DNA from: Rhodobacterales bacterium
GTDB lineage: Bacteria > Pseudomonadota > Alphaproteobacteria > Rhodobacterales > Rhodobacteraceae
DNA length: 64,000 nt
Reading direction: 5' to 3'
Assembly (NCBI GenBank): GCA_002747325.1
Contig: PDOZ01000028.1
Coordinates: 62,001 to 126,000, forward strand
Position numbers and translations under genes: made by a program. Positions 7,840-16,311 of this stretch are shown here, one piece after another. Below the pieces are notes generated by a model, which was not told where the DNA came from, did not search any database, and worked only from the letters and a program-made list of their open reading frames with translations. Position 1 is the first letter of the stretch; each line of letters opens with the position of its first letter.

Positions 7840-8195
7840 TTTTCTTTCCACTTCGCCTCTGCGAATATTTCCTCGTAAACAGGTGGGCTTTCTACTCCGT
7901 CAAACATTTCCGCTAGAGCTTTCATGGAGGGGGCTTCTGCGGTTTTCACGAGCTTGCCAAATTCTTTATAGTTTTCATCATCACCGAGACAAAAATCCAT
8001 CTTCACCTCTACGCCTCGTGTTGTAATTTGGAAGACGCCTTCAGTCGGGGCAGAATCAATTCTCTCTATCAGCTTGTGTTCTAAACAGGTCTCATAGAGT
8101 TCTTTCCTATCTTTTCGTTGAAACTCTTTATCTACCATACCCTCTGTGTCTACTTCATTCAGAGCACGTACAATACGTTTAATCGACATAGTCAC
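7836..8195 (-). CDS. Unknown low-GC gene inserted between pheS and pheT; possible winged-helix protein
   Basis: A 119-residue acidic soluble protein, or 117 if the ATG at 8189 is used instead of the GTG at 8195. The GTG overlaps the pheS stop as GTGA, and its own TGA overlaps the pheT start as ATGA, so it is translationally coupled on both sides. I counted 130 G+C in 300 bases (7861-8160), 43%, against about 63% in a nearby pheS stretch; it also uses AT-rich codons unlike its neighbours. The first 65 residues contain two helices ([23 protein letters not shown]) followed by [12 protein letters not shown]. This order resembles a winged-helix domain ending in its wing strand. The C-terminal part is acidic and helical. 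No family was recognised. Composition suggests acquisition by transfer into an essential operon. Confidence 0.8.
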   Translation of the reverse strand: MTMSIKRIVRALNEVDTEGMVDKEFQRKDRKELYETCLEHKLIERIDSAPTEGVFQITTRGVEVKMDFCLGDDENYKEFGKLVKTAEAPSMKALAEMFDGVESPPVYEEIFAEAKWKEK

Positions 8196-9265
8196 CGCGA
8201 AATCCCCCCCCGCATGGTTGGCACGTCGAGCGCGGCAAACCCATAGTGACGCAGCCAGCGCAGGTCGCTATCAAAGAAGGCGCGCAGGTCGGGGATGCCG
8301 TATTTCAACATGGCGAGGCGGTCGATACCGAGGCCAAAGGCAAAGCCCTGCCATTCGTTCGGGTCCAGCCCCGCACTTTGCAGCACTTTCGGATGCACCA
8401 TGCCGGAGCCGAGAATTTCCATCCAGTCGTCACCCTCGCCCACTTTCAGCGTACCGTCCTGCCATGAACAGCGCAGATCGACTTCCGCCGAGGGCTCGGT
8501 GAAGGGGAAGTGACTGGCGCGGAAGCGAAGCTCGACGTGATCGACCTCGAAAAAGGCGCGACAAAACTCTTCCAGCACCCATTTCAGGTTGGCCATCGAA
8601 ATGTCGCGATCAATCGCCAGCCCTTCGACCTGATGGAACATCGGCGTGTGGGTCTGGTCATAATCCGAGCGATAAACCCGCCCCGGCGCGATCACGCGAA
8701 TCGGCGCGCCCTGCTTCTCCATGGCGCGGATTTGCACGGGCGAAGTATGGGTGCGCAGCACATGCGGCGGGCGATCATCGCCCTCGGCACGGTGCATGTA
8801 AAAGGTGTCGAATTCCTGCCGCGCGGGGTGGTGCGGCGGGATGTTGAGGGCGTCGAAATTATACCAGTCGCTCTCGATCTGCGGCCCCTCGGCGACGGAA
8901 AACCCCATATCGGCGAAAATGGCGGTGATTTCCTCGGTCACCTGACTGATCGGGTGGATGCTGCCCTGCCGCGCGGGACGGCCCGGCAACGTCACGTCAA
9001 GCCACTCGGTCGTTAGCCGCGCATTGAGCGCCGCATCCGCCAGCCCCGCTTTCTTCGCCGCAATCGCCGCGTTGATCTCGTCCTTCAGGGCGTTGAGCTT
9101 CGGCCCCATGACCTGCCGCTCTTCCGGCGTCATCTTGCCCAGCTCGCGCATCTTCAGCGCCACTTCACCCTTCTTGCCCACGGCGGCAACGCGAATTTCC
9201 TCAAGGGCGGCCTCGTCCGCCGCCGCGCCGATCACTTCCAGATATTTGTTCCGCAGATCATCCAT
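8192..9265 (-). CDS. pheS: Phenylalanine--tRNA ligase alpha subunit
   Basis: Catalytic alpha chain of phenylalanyl-tRNA synthetase, 357 aa. The N-terminal coiled coil (about 1-90, with the conserved VGKKGEV) contacts tRNA. The class II catalytic core follows, with [20 protein letters not shown] (motif 2 region) and [18 protein letters not shown] (motif 3) near the C-terminus. It is encoded after rplT on the same strand with a 122-bp gap holding a hairpin. Its stop codon overlaps the start of the low-GC gene at 7836-8195, which lies between it and pheT. All motifs are intact. Confidence 0.97.
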   Translation of the reverse strand: MDDLRNKYLEVIGAAADEAALEEIRVAAVGKKGEVALKMRELGKMTPEERQVMGPKLNALKDEINAAIAAKKAGLADAALNARLTTEWLDVTLPGRPARQGSIHPISQVTEEITAIFADMGFSVAEGPQIESDWYNFDALNIPPHHPARQEFDTFYMHRAEGDDRPPHVLRTHTSPVQIRAMEKQGAPIRVIAPGRVYRSDYDQTHTPMFHQVEGLAIDRDISMANLKWVLEEFCRAFFEVDHVELRFRASHFPFTEPSAEVDLRCSWQDGTLKVGEGDDWMEILGSGMVHPKVLQSAGLDPNEWQGFAFGLGIDRLAMLKYGIPDLRAFFDSDLRWLRHYGFAALDVPTMRGGISR

Positions 9266-9330
9266 CTTCTCGCCCTTCCGGCCCCTGATTTTCCCGCATT
9301 CCGCTTACGAAACGACGGTCCTTTACGCAA

Positions 9331-9363
9331 GAAGCCGCGAGACCCCAAAAGGTCCGCGGCTTC
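9331..9363 (-). promoter_or_regulatory. Stem-loop between rplT and pheS, possible attenuator or weak terminator
   Basis: GAAGCCGCG (9331-9339) pairs perfectly with CGCGGCTTC (9355-9363). After a one-base bulge, GACC pairs with GGTC, leaving a 6-base loop. On the minus strand it is followed only by TTGCG, so it is a weak terminator at best. Its position in the leader of pheS would suit partial termination or attenuation, as known for pheST in enteric bacteria, but no leader peptide rich in phenylalanine was found here. Confidence 0.45.
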
Positions 9364-9387
9364 GAATTTCTCTGCCCGTTCGGGCGT

Positions 9388-9750
9388 TTACGCGAGCGCG
9401 GCCTTCGCCTTATCGACGATGGCACCAAAAGCGTCCGGCTCGTTGACAGCGAGATCCGCCAGCACCTTCCGGTCGACTTCGATCCCGGCCAGATTCAGGC
9501 CGTTGATGAAGCGCGAATAGGTCAGGGCTTCGTCGTGCATCCGCACCGCAGCGTTGATCCGCTGAATCCACAGGGCGCGGAAATTGCGCTTGCGATTCTT
9601 GCGGTCGCGCGTGGCGTATTGGTTCGCCTTGTCGACGGCCTGGGTTGCGGTTTTGAAGTTGGACTTACGGCGGCCATAATAGCCTTTCGCAGCCTTGATT
9701 ACCTTCTTGTGACGGGCGTGGGTCGTGGTTCCACCTTTAACGCGGGACAT
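9388..9750 (-). CDS. rplT: 50S ribosomal protein L20
   Basis: A 120-residue, strongly basic ribosomal protein that binds 23S rRNA early in 50S assembly. The N-terminus [19 protein letters not shown] and the block [12 protein letters not shown] are characteristic, and the length matches the family. It follows rpmI by 13 bp on the same strand. In many bacteria L20 represses its own operon by binding mRNA; infC, commonly the first gene of that operon, is not in this cluster. Confidence 0.98.
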   Translation of the reverse strand: MSRVKGGTTTHARHKKVIKAAKGYYGRRKSNFKTATQAVDKANQYATRDRKNRKRNFRALWIQRINAAVRMHDEALTYSRFINGLNLAGIEVDRKVLADLAVNEPDAFGAIVDKAKAALA

Positions 9751-9763
9751 ATCTCAGGCCTCC

Positions 9764-9964
9764 TTAGCGAGAATAGGGCATCATCGGCTTGATGATACCT
9801 TCATCAGCCTTGGACAACGTGGTGGTTCCCCGCGCGTTGCGAATGAACTTGTTGGTCCGTTTGATCATGCCGTGGCGCTTGCCTGCCTGTCCGGCCTTGA
9901 TGCGGCCCGAGGCCGTCACTTTGAACCGCTTCTTGCAGCTCGACTTGGTCTTCATCTTGGGCAT
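9764..9964 (-). CDS. rpmI: 50S ribosomal protein L35
   Basis: A 66-residue basic ribosomal protein. The start [20 protein letters not shown] at 9964 is the family N-terminus and follows a GGAGACC ribosome site; a longer frame to 10024 is not supported. The C-terminus MPYSR is typical of alphaproteobacterial L35. It directly precedes rplT and follows, in the same direction, a 74-residue membrane protein. Confidence 0.97.
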   Translation of the reverse strand: MPKMKTKSSCKKRFKVTASGRIKAGQAGKRHGMIKRTNKFIRNARGTTTLSKADEGIIKPMMPYSR

Positions 9965-10067
9965 TTCGGTCTCCTGAAAGCTCCGGTTAAACGCGACACG
10001 GCATGCCGTTGGCCGGCCACGCATATAGAGCGGGCTTCTTAGGCGCGTTTGCCTCCCGTGGCAAGGG

Positions 10068-10292
10068 CTAATTCAGGTAATGTCCAATCACGCGGATAAT
10101 GGCGTTGGGCACGTCCTGCAGGGTGTAGCCCGAGGGGCTTTGGGTAACGGCAAAAGCGATCAGCGCACCGCCGATCAGGAACATGATTGCCGCCACCCGA
10201 GGCGGCTGACCGTCCACAACGGCGCTGAAAACGGGCGGGATCGCCAAAGCAAGAACAATAATCCCGATGGTCAGGAAAAGATCATACTGCAT
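10068..10292 (-). CDS. Small membrane protein between pyk and rpmI, function unknown
   Basis: A 74-residue protein with two predicted membrane segments (about residues 5-26 and 34-54) and a polar C-terminal tail. ATG at 10292 has GGAG seven bases upstream; a GTG one codon earlier is less well placed. It lies 21 bp after pyk on the same strand, so it is probably cotranscribed with pyk. I do not recognise a named family. Its conserved-looking start, ribosome site and position between housekeeping genes support it as real. Confidence 0.75.
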   Translation of the reverse strand: MQYDLFLTIGIIVLALAIPPVFSAVVDGQPPRVAAIMFLIGGALIAFAVTQSPSGYTLQDVPNAIIRVIGHYLN

Positions 10293-10313
10293 CACAACAC
10301 TCCACTGCGCCTA

Positions 10314-11762
10314 TTATTCGCCCTCCGTCGCGAAAATCAAGCTTTCATCGCAGGGCGCGACGCGCAGCACGTTGGTTGTGCCGGGCACGTTGAACGGCAC
10401 CCCGGCCGTCACCACGATCTGATCGTCCTTATCGGCGATCCCCATGGCCAGCGCCGTGCGCACGGCTTCGATCACGGCGGTCTTGAACCGATCCGCGTTG
10501 CGTTCGGTGACATGGCAGGACACGCCCCAGCTCAGGCAGAGGCGGCGCGCGGTGCCGGTCAGCGGGGTCAGCGCGAGAATCGGCACGCGGGGGCGTTCGC
10601 GGGCGGTCAGAAGGGCGGTGGTGCCAGAATGGGTGAAGCAGCAAATGGCCTTGATGTCGGTCGCTTCCGCGATTTCGCGGGCGGCGGACACGATGCCATC
10701 CGCGACGGAAGTGCGCTCGATGCGGCGGGAATTTTCCATTACGCGCAGGAAGGTCGGGTCCGCCTCGACTTCGCGCGCCACATTGTTCATCGTCGAAACC
10801 GCCTCGATCGGGTAATTCCCCGCCGCGCTTTCCGCCGACAGCATCACCGCATCGGCGCCTTCATAGATGGCGGTCGCCACGTCAGACACCTCGGCGCGGG
10901 TCGGCACCGGGCTTTCAATCATGCTCTCCATCATCTGCGTCGCGACGATGACCGGCTTGCCGGCAAAGCGACAGGCATGCACAAGGCGCTTCTGGATCGG
11001 CGGCACGTTCTGCACAGGCAGTTCGACCCCCAGATCCCCGCGCGCCACCATGATCCCGTCAGACGCCGCGAGGATTTCCTCAAAGGCGCGCACAGCGGCG
11101 GGTTTCTCGATCTTCGACAGCACGGCGGCACGCCCCCGCGCCAGTGCCCGCGCTTCCTCCACATCGGCGGCGCGCTGCACAAACGACAGCGCCAGCCAAT
11201 CGACCCCCAACTCACAGGCAAATTCCAGATCCGTCCGATCCTTCTCCGACAACGCCGCCACAGGAAGCACCACATCGGGAACATTGACCCCCTTGCGGTC
11301 AGAAATCGTGCCGCCAACCATCACTTCACAATTGGCAAAATCCGCCCCATGTTCGCGCACTTTCAGACGAAGCTTCCCGTCATTGACCAAAAGCGTCGCC
11401 CCAACCTCCAGCGCATCGAAAATCTCTTTATGCGGGAGCTGAACCCGCTTGCTGTTGCCCGGCGTCGGATCCAGATCGAAGCGGAACAGATTGCCCTCCT
11501 CGATATCGGCGGCCCCGGCAGCAAACACCCCGCAACGCAGCTTTGGCCCCTGCAAATCGGCGAGAATGGCAATCGGTCGACCCAGATCGGCCTCCACCTG
11601 CCGAATCGCCGCATGGCGCGCGCGGTGATCGTCGTGGTCGCCATGCGACATATTCAGGCGAAACACATCCGCCCCCGCCTCCGCCAGCGCCCGGATCATC
11701 TCATAGCTGCTGGATACGGGCCCAAGCGTTGCGACGATCTTCACGTTTCGGGGGGTGGTCAT
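10314..11762 (-). CDS. pyk: Pyruvate kinase
   Basis: Transfers phosphate from phosphoenolpyruvate to ADP, the last step of glycolysis. It is 482 aa from the ATG at 11762, which has AAGGAG upstream; the open frame extends to 11894 but those 44 residues are basic and unlike the family. Motifs in order: KIVATLGP, LNMSHG (nucleotide and K+ site), DLQGPKLR, the SKIEKP block with the catalytic lysine, ASDGIMVARGDLGVELP (metal binding), and ATQMMESM leading to the PTRAEVSDVATA signature. The C-terminal domain is present. It heads a minus-strand run that continues to the small membrane protein and the ribosomal genes. Confidence 0.97.
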   Translation of the reverse strand: MTTPRNVKIVATLGPVSSSYEMIRALAEAGADVFRLNMSHGDHDDHRARHAAIRQVEADLGRPIAILADLQGPKLRCGVFAAGAADIEEGNLFRFDLDPTPGNSKRVQLPHKEIFDALEVGATLLVNDGKLRLKVREHGADFANCEVMVGGTISDRKGVNVPDVVLPVAALSEKDRTDLEFACELGVDWLALSFVQRAADVEEARALARGRAAVLSKIEKPAAVRAFEEILAASDGIMVARGDLGVELPVQNVPPIQKRLVHACRFAGKPVIVATQMMESMIESPVPTRAEVSDVATAIYEGADAVMLSAESAAGNYPIEAVSTMNNVAREVEADPTFLRVMENSRRIERTSVADGIVSAAREIAEATDIKAICCFTHSGTTALLTARERPRVPILALTPLTGTARRLCLSWGVSCHVTERNADRFKTAVIEAVRTALAMGIADKDDQIVVTAGVPFNVPGTTNVLRVAPCDESLIFATEGE

Positions 11763-11928
11763 GCGGGGTTCTCCTTCAGCGCCTGCTCTGCGCCGTTGTT
11801 TGCGGTAACGGCACCTTTCCTGCCCTATGCCTGAAATGAACGCCCGCCGCAACTGGCGCTTTGGCGCGCACTGGCATAAAACATCAGGCGACACGGGGGC
11901 GTGCTAACACACGAATCATGACAGGCAT

Positions 11929-12669
11929 ATGACATATCAACCTTTTCACATCTTCGGAGAAGACCGGCCCGGACGCTGGCTGATCACGGTGGACCATGCG
12001 TCCAATCTGGTGCCGGACGCGGTGAACGGCGGCGATCTTGGCATTGCGCAAGAGGACATGGCGCGGCACATCGCGTATGATCCCGGAGCGCTGGGCGTGT
12101 CGCTGGCCTTGGGTGAGGCGCTCGACAGCCCGGTCATCGCCTCCAACTTCTCGCGACTGGTCATTGATCCGAACCGGGGCGAGGACGACCCGACCCTGCT
12201 GATGAAGCTGTATGACGGCACCATCATCCCCGCCAACCGCCACGCCGACGAGGCCGAAATCGAACGCCGCCTCAACGCCTATCACCGCCCCTATCACGAC
12301 GCGGTGACGCGGATGGCGGCCCGGCGCGACGACACGATCTACCTCGCGATTCATTCCTACACCAAACAGCTCAAAGGACGCGAGGAGCGGCCTTGGCATG
12401 TGGGCATTCTCTATGCCGATGATGAGCGTTTCGCCGTGCCGCTGCTGCGCCGTCTGCACGATGAACCGGACCTCTGCGTCGGGGCGAATGAGCCGTATGG
12501 CGGGCATCTGGAAGGTGACAGCGTCGATCGACATGCAATCAAGACCCCGCGGGTCAACGCGCTGATCGAGCTGCGTAATGATCTGATCGAAACGGAAGCG
12601 CAGCAATGGGACTGGGGGCAGCGGCTGGCGCCGATGCTGACGGAGGTGCTGGACGCGACGGGGCTGTGA
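11929..12669 (+). CDS. N-formylglutamate amidohydrolase family protein
   Basis: A 246-residue zinc-dependent amidohydrolase of the FGase family, which in its best-known form hydrolyses N-formyl-L-glutamate in histidine degradation. Family features are VDHASNLVP near the N-terminus, SNFSRLVIDPNR, AIHSYTKQL, and EPYGG toward the C-terminus. No hut genes are nearby, so the true substrate may differ. It is divergent from pyk and followed after 1 bp by an ACP-like membrane protein gene, with which it probably forms an operon. Confidence 0.9.
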   Translation: MTYQPFHIFGEDRPGRWLITVDHASNLVPDAVNGGDLGIAQEDMARHIAYDPGALGVSLALGEALDSPVIASNFSRLVIDPNRGEDDPTLLMKLYDGTIIPANRHADEAEIERRLNAYHRPYHDAVTRMAARRDDTIYLAIHSYTKQLKGREERPWHVGILYADDERFAVPLLRRLHDEPDLCVGANEPYGGHLEGDSVDRHAIKTPRVNALIELRNDLIETEAQQWDWGQRLAPMLTEVLDATGL

Positions 12670-12670
12670 T

Positions 12671-13075
12671 GTGATGAATGGGTTTGGCTTCCTGTGGCAC
12701 CCGGCAGTCGGGATTTTCCTTGCGGGTGGCGCGGCGCTGGTCGCAACTTCACTGTGGCGCGCCCGGACACAGGCGCAAGAATTGCGACGCGAACGGGCGG
12801 GCGAAAGCCTTGATGATTTCCTCGCCGCCCTGCCCGATGCCGACCCGACCCTCGCGCGCATCGTCTATCAAACCGTGCAGAACATCGCCTTCCCGACCGA
12901 CCCGATCCCGCTGCGCCCCGGCGACGATCTGATCCGCGATCTGGGCTTCGATCTGATGCAGGTGCTGACGGAGCTGGTGCCGGAAATCGCGCGCCGCTCC
13001 GGGCGCAAGGCACAGACGGAATTGCGCGAGACCAGCGTCGCGGGCCTCGTCGCCATGTTCGAAGCGCAAACATAA
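12671..13075 (+). CDS. Membrane-anchored protein with a degenerate acyl-carrier-like domain
   Basis: A 134-residue protein starting at GTG 12671 or ATG 12674, one base after the preceding stop. A single membrane segment spans about residues 12-30, followed by a basic linker. Residues 80-134 resemble an acyl carrier protein: LRPGDDLIRDLGFD, then helix II, then a helical end. Where ACPs have D-S-L, with the serine that carries the phosphopantetheine arm, this protein has D-L-M (residues 94-96), so it should not be modified. The comparison comes from reading the pattern, not from a profile search. Function unknown. Confidence 0.7.
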   Translation: MMNGFGFLWHPAVGIFLAGGAALVATSLWRARTQAQELRRERAGESLDDFLAALPDADPTLARIVYQTVQNIAFPTDPIPLRPGDDLIRDLGFDLMQVLTELVPEIARRSGRKAQTELRETSVAGLVAMFEAQT

Positions 13076-13078
13076 AGA

Positions 13079-13098
13079 CGGCCCGCAAATGCGGGCCG
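13079..13098. terminator. Hairpin between convergent genes
   Basis: CGGCCCGC (13079-13086) and GCGGGCCG (13091-13098) form a perfect 8-bp stem with a 4-base loop, between the ends of two convergent genes. Neither side has a good T run (CCCTGTT on plus, TCTTTA on minus), so termination would be modest. Confidence 0.45.
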
Positions 13099-13123
13099 CC
13101 CTGTTGATCCGTTGTTCGGCGGG

Positions 13124-13741
13124 TTACTCGTAAACGCCGCCGCCCTTGACCCGATCGGCAAACTCCGTGGTGCCGCCCGCAGCCAGAACCTTGGCCTGTT
13201 CGACCCAGTTATCGCGGCTCACACGGCCCTTGAAACCCTCGAGATTTGCATCGACCCAAGCCACCTCATCGGCGGTCCAGTTGGCGATCTGATCGAAATG
13301 GTAGAAACCCAGCTCGTTACACATGATCTCCAGCTTCGGCCCCACGCCCTTGATCATTTTCAGATCATCCGGCTGACCATCGCGGGCAGCGCTCAGCGTT
13401 TCCGGGCGGGTGCCTTCGTCCGCGCCTTCGATTACACCGTCGCCGTCGTAATCAACCTGCCCGTCGCTATCCGCAGCAACCGCCGCCGCAGCACCGCCAG
13501 CGGCCAGCGCGGCGTGATCGCGGGCGCTCAACTCGCTGTTGAGCCGGTCAATATCCTGCTTTGCCGCTGCACGCGCCGCTTCGCACTCCTTGAGCTTGCC
13601 TTGCAGTGCATTCACCTCGCCGCTGCGATCCACGACCTTACGACGGCCCCAGATGATCCACCCGACCAGCAGGCCCAGCAGCGCCGCCAGGATGATAAGA
13701 AACAGCATCTCGCTGATCAGAAAACCCCAATCCTTGAACAT
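13124..13741 (-). CDS. Membrane-anchored protein with coiled coil, EF-hand-like loop and C-terminal helix-hairpin-helix domain
   Basis: A 205-residue protein. One membrane segment (about 8-31) leads into a charged coiled coil (about 40-75), then an alanine-rich stretch. An EF-hand-like loop DYDGDGVIEGAD (97-108) has acidic residues in calcium-binding positions. A C-terminal domain (about 127-195) opens with LKMIKGVGPKLE, the helix-hairpin-helix type seen at the end of NuoE-like proteins of alphaproteobacteria. It lies 21 bp after the OmpA-family gene on the same strand, so an envelope role with that partner is inferred. Exact function unknown. Confidence 0.8.
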   Translation of the reverse strand: MFKDWGFLISEMLFLIILAALLGLLVGWIIWGRRKVVDRSGEVNALQGKLKECEAARAAAKQDIDRLNSELSARDHAALAAGGAAAAVAADSDGQVDYDGDGVIEGADEGTRPETLSAARDGQPDDLKMIKGVGPKLEIMCNELGFYHFDQIANWTADEVAWVDANLEGFKGRVSRDNWVEQAKVLAAGGTTEFADRVKGGGVYE

Positions 13742-13762
13742 AAGTATTCTCCTTCCCCTGGC

Positions 13763-15178
13763 TTATTCAGCCCAGTCAAATGTGATGCGACGGTTCTTGG
13801 CCCGTCCTTCTTCTGTTGTGTTCGGTGCGATCGGCATGGCCTCGCCATACCCCGTAGCTTCCAGTTTCCCGGCATCCACACCCCGCGCGATCAACGCATT
13901 GCGAACCGCTTCGGCACGGGCCAGCGACAACGTCATGTTGGCCTCGTCCTGCCCCTGCGAATCGGTGTGTCCGCCGATGGTCACGCGCATGCCCGCATCT
14001 GCGGTGCAGTGGTGCATGATCCCGGCCAGCGAGTTCACCACGCGCAGCGAAACCGGATCGAGCTTGGCGGAGCCAGTGACAAACAGGATCGGCGTGCGCG
14101 AAACCTGCTCCATCGCCGCTTCGGTGCAGGCAAACCGGGTCGGATCGAAGGCTGGCCGGATGAACCAGAAGCCCGCCCGCGCATATTCCTGCGCGCCGGT
14201 CAGCACGTTGATCCGGGTCGCCCCGTCTTGCGGCGCCTTGGCAACCGTGACCTCAACCTCATCGAAGCCCTTGAGCGAGGCCGCAACTGTGTCCGCATCC
14301 AGACCCGGCAGAGCCACCGCCATCAGGCGCACCTTGCCATCCTTGACCATAATCCGCGCGCTGTCGAGATCGGTCAGCGCCGGATTCAGCGCCGCGAGGC
14401 GGGTTTCCAGCCCATCGAAATCGCCAACCGTCGGCGTGATGTCGCCCTGCACCGACTCGGTGCCGAGCGCCTTGGCCAGCCCGGTTGCGCCGAGGCGCGA
14501 AGGAACGGTGCCGTTGGCCATGAAGCCTTTGCCTGCGTCATAGGTCACGTCAAATTCGACGATGCCCGGATCCAGCACTTCAAGCGCCACAACCCGTTCG
14601 TAATCGCCCGACGCGCCCTTCAGCGCCGCTCGCGCCGCATCCGCTTCCGCGTTGGTCGCCGCGATGCCGTTCAGGGTCAGCGTGGTGCCGGTCAGGGTAA
14701 ACGACCCTTCGTTGAGCGGCCCCAGCGCCGCTTCACCGGCAGCAACCGCACCGCCCCAACCTTCCGCCGCGCCATAGGCCAGCGTCAGTTCCGGGTGCCC
14801 CACATCGGTCGCCGCGCGCACCGAGGGCGCGTAGCCCGTCGAAGCCATGGAGCCATCCGCCCCTTTGGCCAACGCGGTCTCATAGGGATCAACCTTCGGC
14901 AACACGGTGATACCCGACAGGTCCACCACCCGGCGACCGTTCACGTCATTGAGCGCCGCGTCCAGCTTGTCCAAATCGCCTTGCGTATTCACCACGCCCG
15001 AGCCGTGAATGTCGCGCCCAACAACCTGCAGATCCAGCGGATGTGCGTAGCTGGCGACAACCTTCTTCGCTTCCTGCGTGATTTTGCTTTCCATGCGGAC
15101 ACCGTGGCTATAATTGCCCCAAAGGCCCAAACCGGCCACGCCGCCGACAAGGACCAGCGCCCCTAATGCTTTTCTCAT
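13763..15178 (-). CDS. OmpA family protein with BON-like repeats
   Basis: A 471-residue envelope protein. An N-terminal hydrophobic anchor or signal (about 4-22) is followed by a long region of repeated alpha/beta units resembling BON modules, as in ArfA-like proteins. Residues about 355-471 form an OmpA peptidoglycan-binding domain with GHTDSQGQ, the NMTLSLARAEAVRNAL helix and a C-terminal RRITF strand. It should sit in the inner membrane or periplasm and bind peptidoglycan. It is the first gene of a two-gene unit with the HhH protein; no terminator is seen between them. Confidence 0.87.
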   Translation of the reverse strand: MRKALGALVLVGGVAGLGLWGNYSHGVRMESKITQEAKKVVASYAHPLDLQVVGRDIHGSGVVNTQGDLDKLDAALNDVNGRRVVDLSGITVLPKVDPYETALAKGADGSMASTGYAPSVRAATDVGHPELTLAYGAAEGWGGAVAAGEAALGPLNEGSFTLTGTTLTLNGIAATNAEADAARAALKGASGDYERVVALEVLDPGIVEFDVTYDAGKGFMANGTVPSRLGATGLAKALGTESVQGDITPTVGDFDGLETRLAALNPALTDLDSARIMVKDGKVRLMAVALPGLDADTVAASLKGFDEVEVTVAKAPQDGATRINVLTGAQEYARAGFWFIRPAFDPTRFACTEAAMEQVSRTPILFVTGSAKLDPVSLRVVNSLAGIMHHCTADAGMRVTIGGHTDSQGQDEANMTLSLARAEAVRNALIARGVDAGKLEATGYGEAMPIAPNTTEEGRAKNRRITFDWAE

Positions 15179-15287
15179 ATTTTGCCCCCTAAAACGCTTA
15201 CGTCACCCCATGTGATACGCGGCACCACGCCATGCGGCAAGGGGAAAGACCACCTGTTTGCGTCACCCATACCGCTTTGGGAACGGC

Positions 15288-16142
15288 TTACACCGCCCGT
15301 TTGCGGCTCTCTGCAAGGTATATTTCCCGCAGCCGCGCCGCCACCGGCCCCGTATCGCCCGCGCCAATGGTCACGCCATCAATGCTCTTGACGGCGGTCA
15401 CGAAGGCCGTCGCCGAGGTGATGAACGCCTCATCCGCCGCCTGCGCTTCCGCGATGGTGAAGCTGCGCTCTTCGATCTTCATCTGCGCCTCGTCCGCAAA
15501 GCGCAGAACGGCAGCGCGGGTGATGCCGTGCAGAATGTCGTTGGACAATTCGCGGGTGATGATCACCCCGTCCTTGACGATATAGGCGTTGTTCGATGTG
15601 CCCTCCGTCACCTTGCCGTTTTCGACAAACCACGCATCCCCCGCCCCCGCTTTTTTCGCCATCATCTTGCCCATCGAGGGGTAAAGCAGCTGCACGGTTT
15701 TGATGTCGCGGCGATGCCAGCGCAGATCGTCGATAGAGATTACGTCGATTGCCGGAGCGGGCGCGTCGATGCCGGGTTTGGACTGGGTGAACAGCACCAG
15801 CGTCGGCCGCACCTTTGCCGGATCAGGAAAGACAAAATCCCGGTCGCCGGGATTGCCGCGCGTAACCTGAAGGTACACCAGCCCATCCTCAATGCCGTTC
15901 TTCGCCACCAGTTCACGGTGAATGGCCAGCAATTCGTCGCGGCCCACCGGCTCTGGCATGTCCAATTCGTTGAGCGAACGCGTCAGCCGCGCGGCGTGGC
16001 CCTCGAAATCCACCAGCTTGCCGTCCAGAACGCTGGTCACTTCATACACCCCGTCCGCCATCAGAAAACCCCGGTCGAAAATCGACACCGTCGCCTCCGC
16101 CTCCGGCAGATATTCTCCGTTCACATACACGATCCGGCTCAT
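15288..16142 (-). CDS. dat: D-amino acid aminotransferase
   Basis: A PLP-dependent class IV (fold III) aminotransferase, 284 aa, converting D-alanine and other D-amino acids to 2-oxo acids. Family features are VYVNGEYLPEAEA at the N-terminus, SIFDRGFLMADGVYE, the DIKTVQLL block containing the PLP lysine, and EGTSNNAYIV, which holds the cofactor phosphate region. ATG at 16142 has GGAGAG upstream; the frame reaches 16160 but the family start is here. It is divergent from mcl1 across 169 bp. It could be a branched-chain-type class IV enzyme, but the N-terminal motifs favour Dat. Confidence 0.88.
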   Translation of the reverse strand: MSRIVYVNGEYLPEAEATVSIFDRGFLMADGVYEVTSVLDGKLVDFEGHAARLTRSLNELDMPEPVGRDELLAIHRELVAKNGIEDGLVYLQVTRGNPGDRDFVFPDPAKVRPTLVLFTQSKPGIDAPAPAIDVISIDDLRWHRRDIKTVQLLYPSMGKMMAKKAGAGDAWFVENGKVTEGTSNNAYIVKDGVIITRELSNDILHGITRAAVLRFADEAQMKIEERSFTIAEAQAADEAFITSATAFVTAVKSIDGVTIGAGDTGPVAARLREIYLAESRKRAV

Positions 16143-16311
16143 GGGGCTCTCCTTTTTCATGGCGTGCCCCAGTCTTCGCCCGCGCGCCGCCTTCCGTCAA
16201 GCACATCCCGCCCCGCCATGCTGCAGCTGCAAAATCCGCTTGCGGGCGGGCGGGCAATAATCTACCCCAATGACAAGCGAACACGAAACAAACTTACCTA
16301 ACGGAGGCCAT

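Noticed and set aside
5542..7878. Long plus-strand open frame of 778 codons opposite pheT
   Set aside because: It is antisense to a complete, motif-rich pheT. Its translation is rich in Arg, His and Gln and has no domain; such shadows are common in GC-rich DNA.
7836..8195. Low-GC gene considered as an insertion sequence or transposase fragment
   Set aside because: No terminal repeats or transposase motifs; the frame is intact and coupled with its neighbours at both ends.
9266..9387. Search for a Phe-rich leader peptide before pheS
   Set aside because: No short frame with phenylalanine codons and a ribosome site was found; only the hairpin is supported.
10080..11834. Plus-strand open frame of 584 codons opposite pyk
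   Set aside because: Antisense to a fully conserved pyruvate kinase; no ribosome site or family motif.
13112..15166. Plus-strand open frame of 684 codons opposite the OmpA-family and HhH genes
   Set aside because: It spans two real genes in antisense, and its composition is that of a shadow frame.
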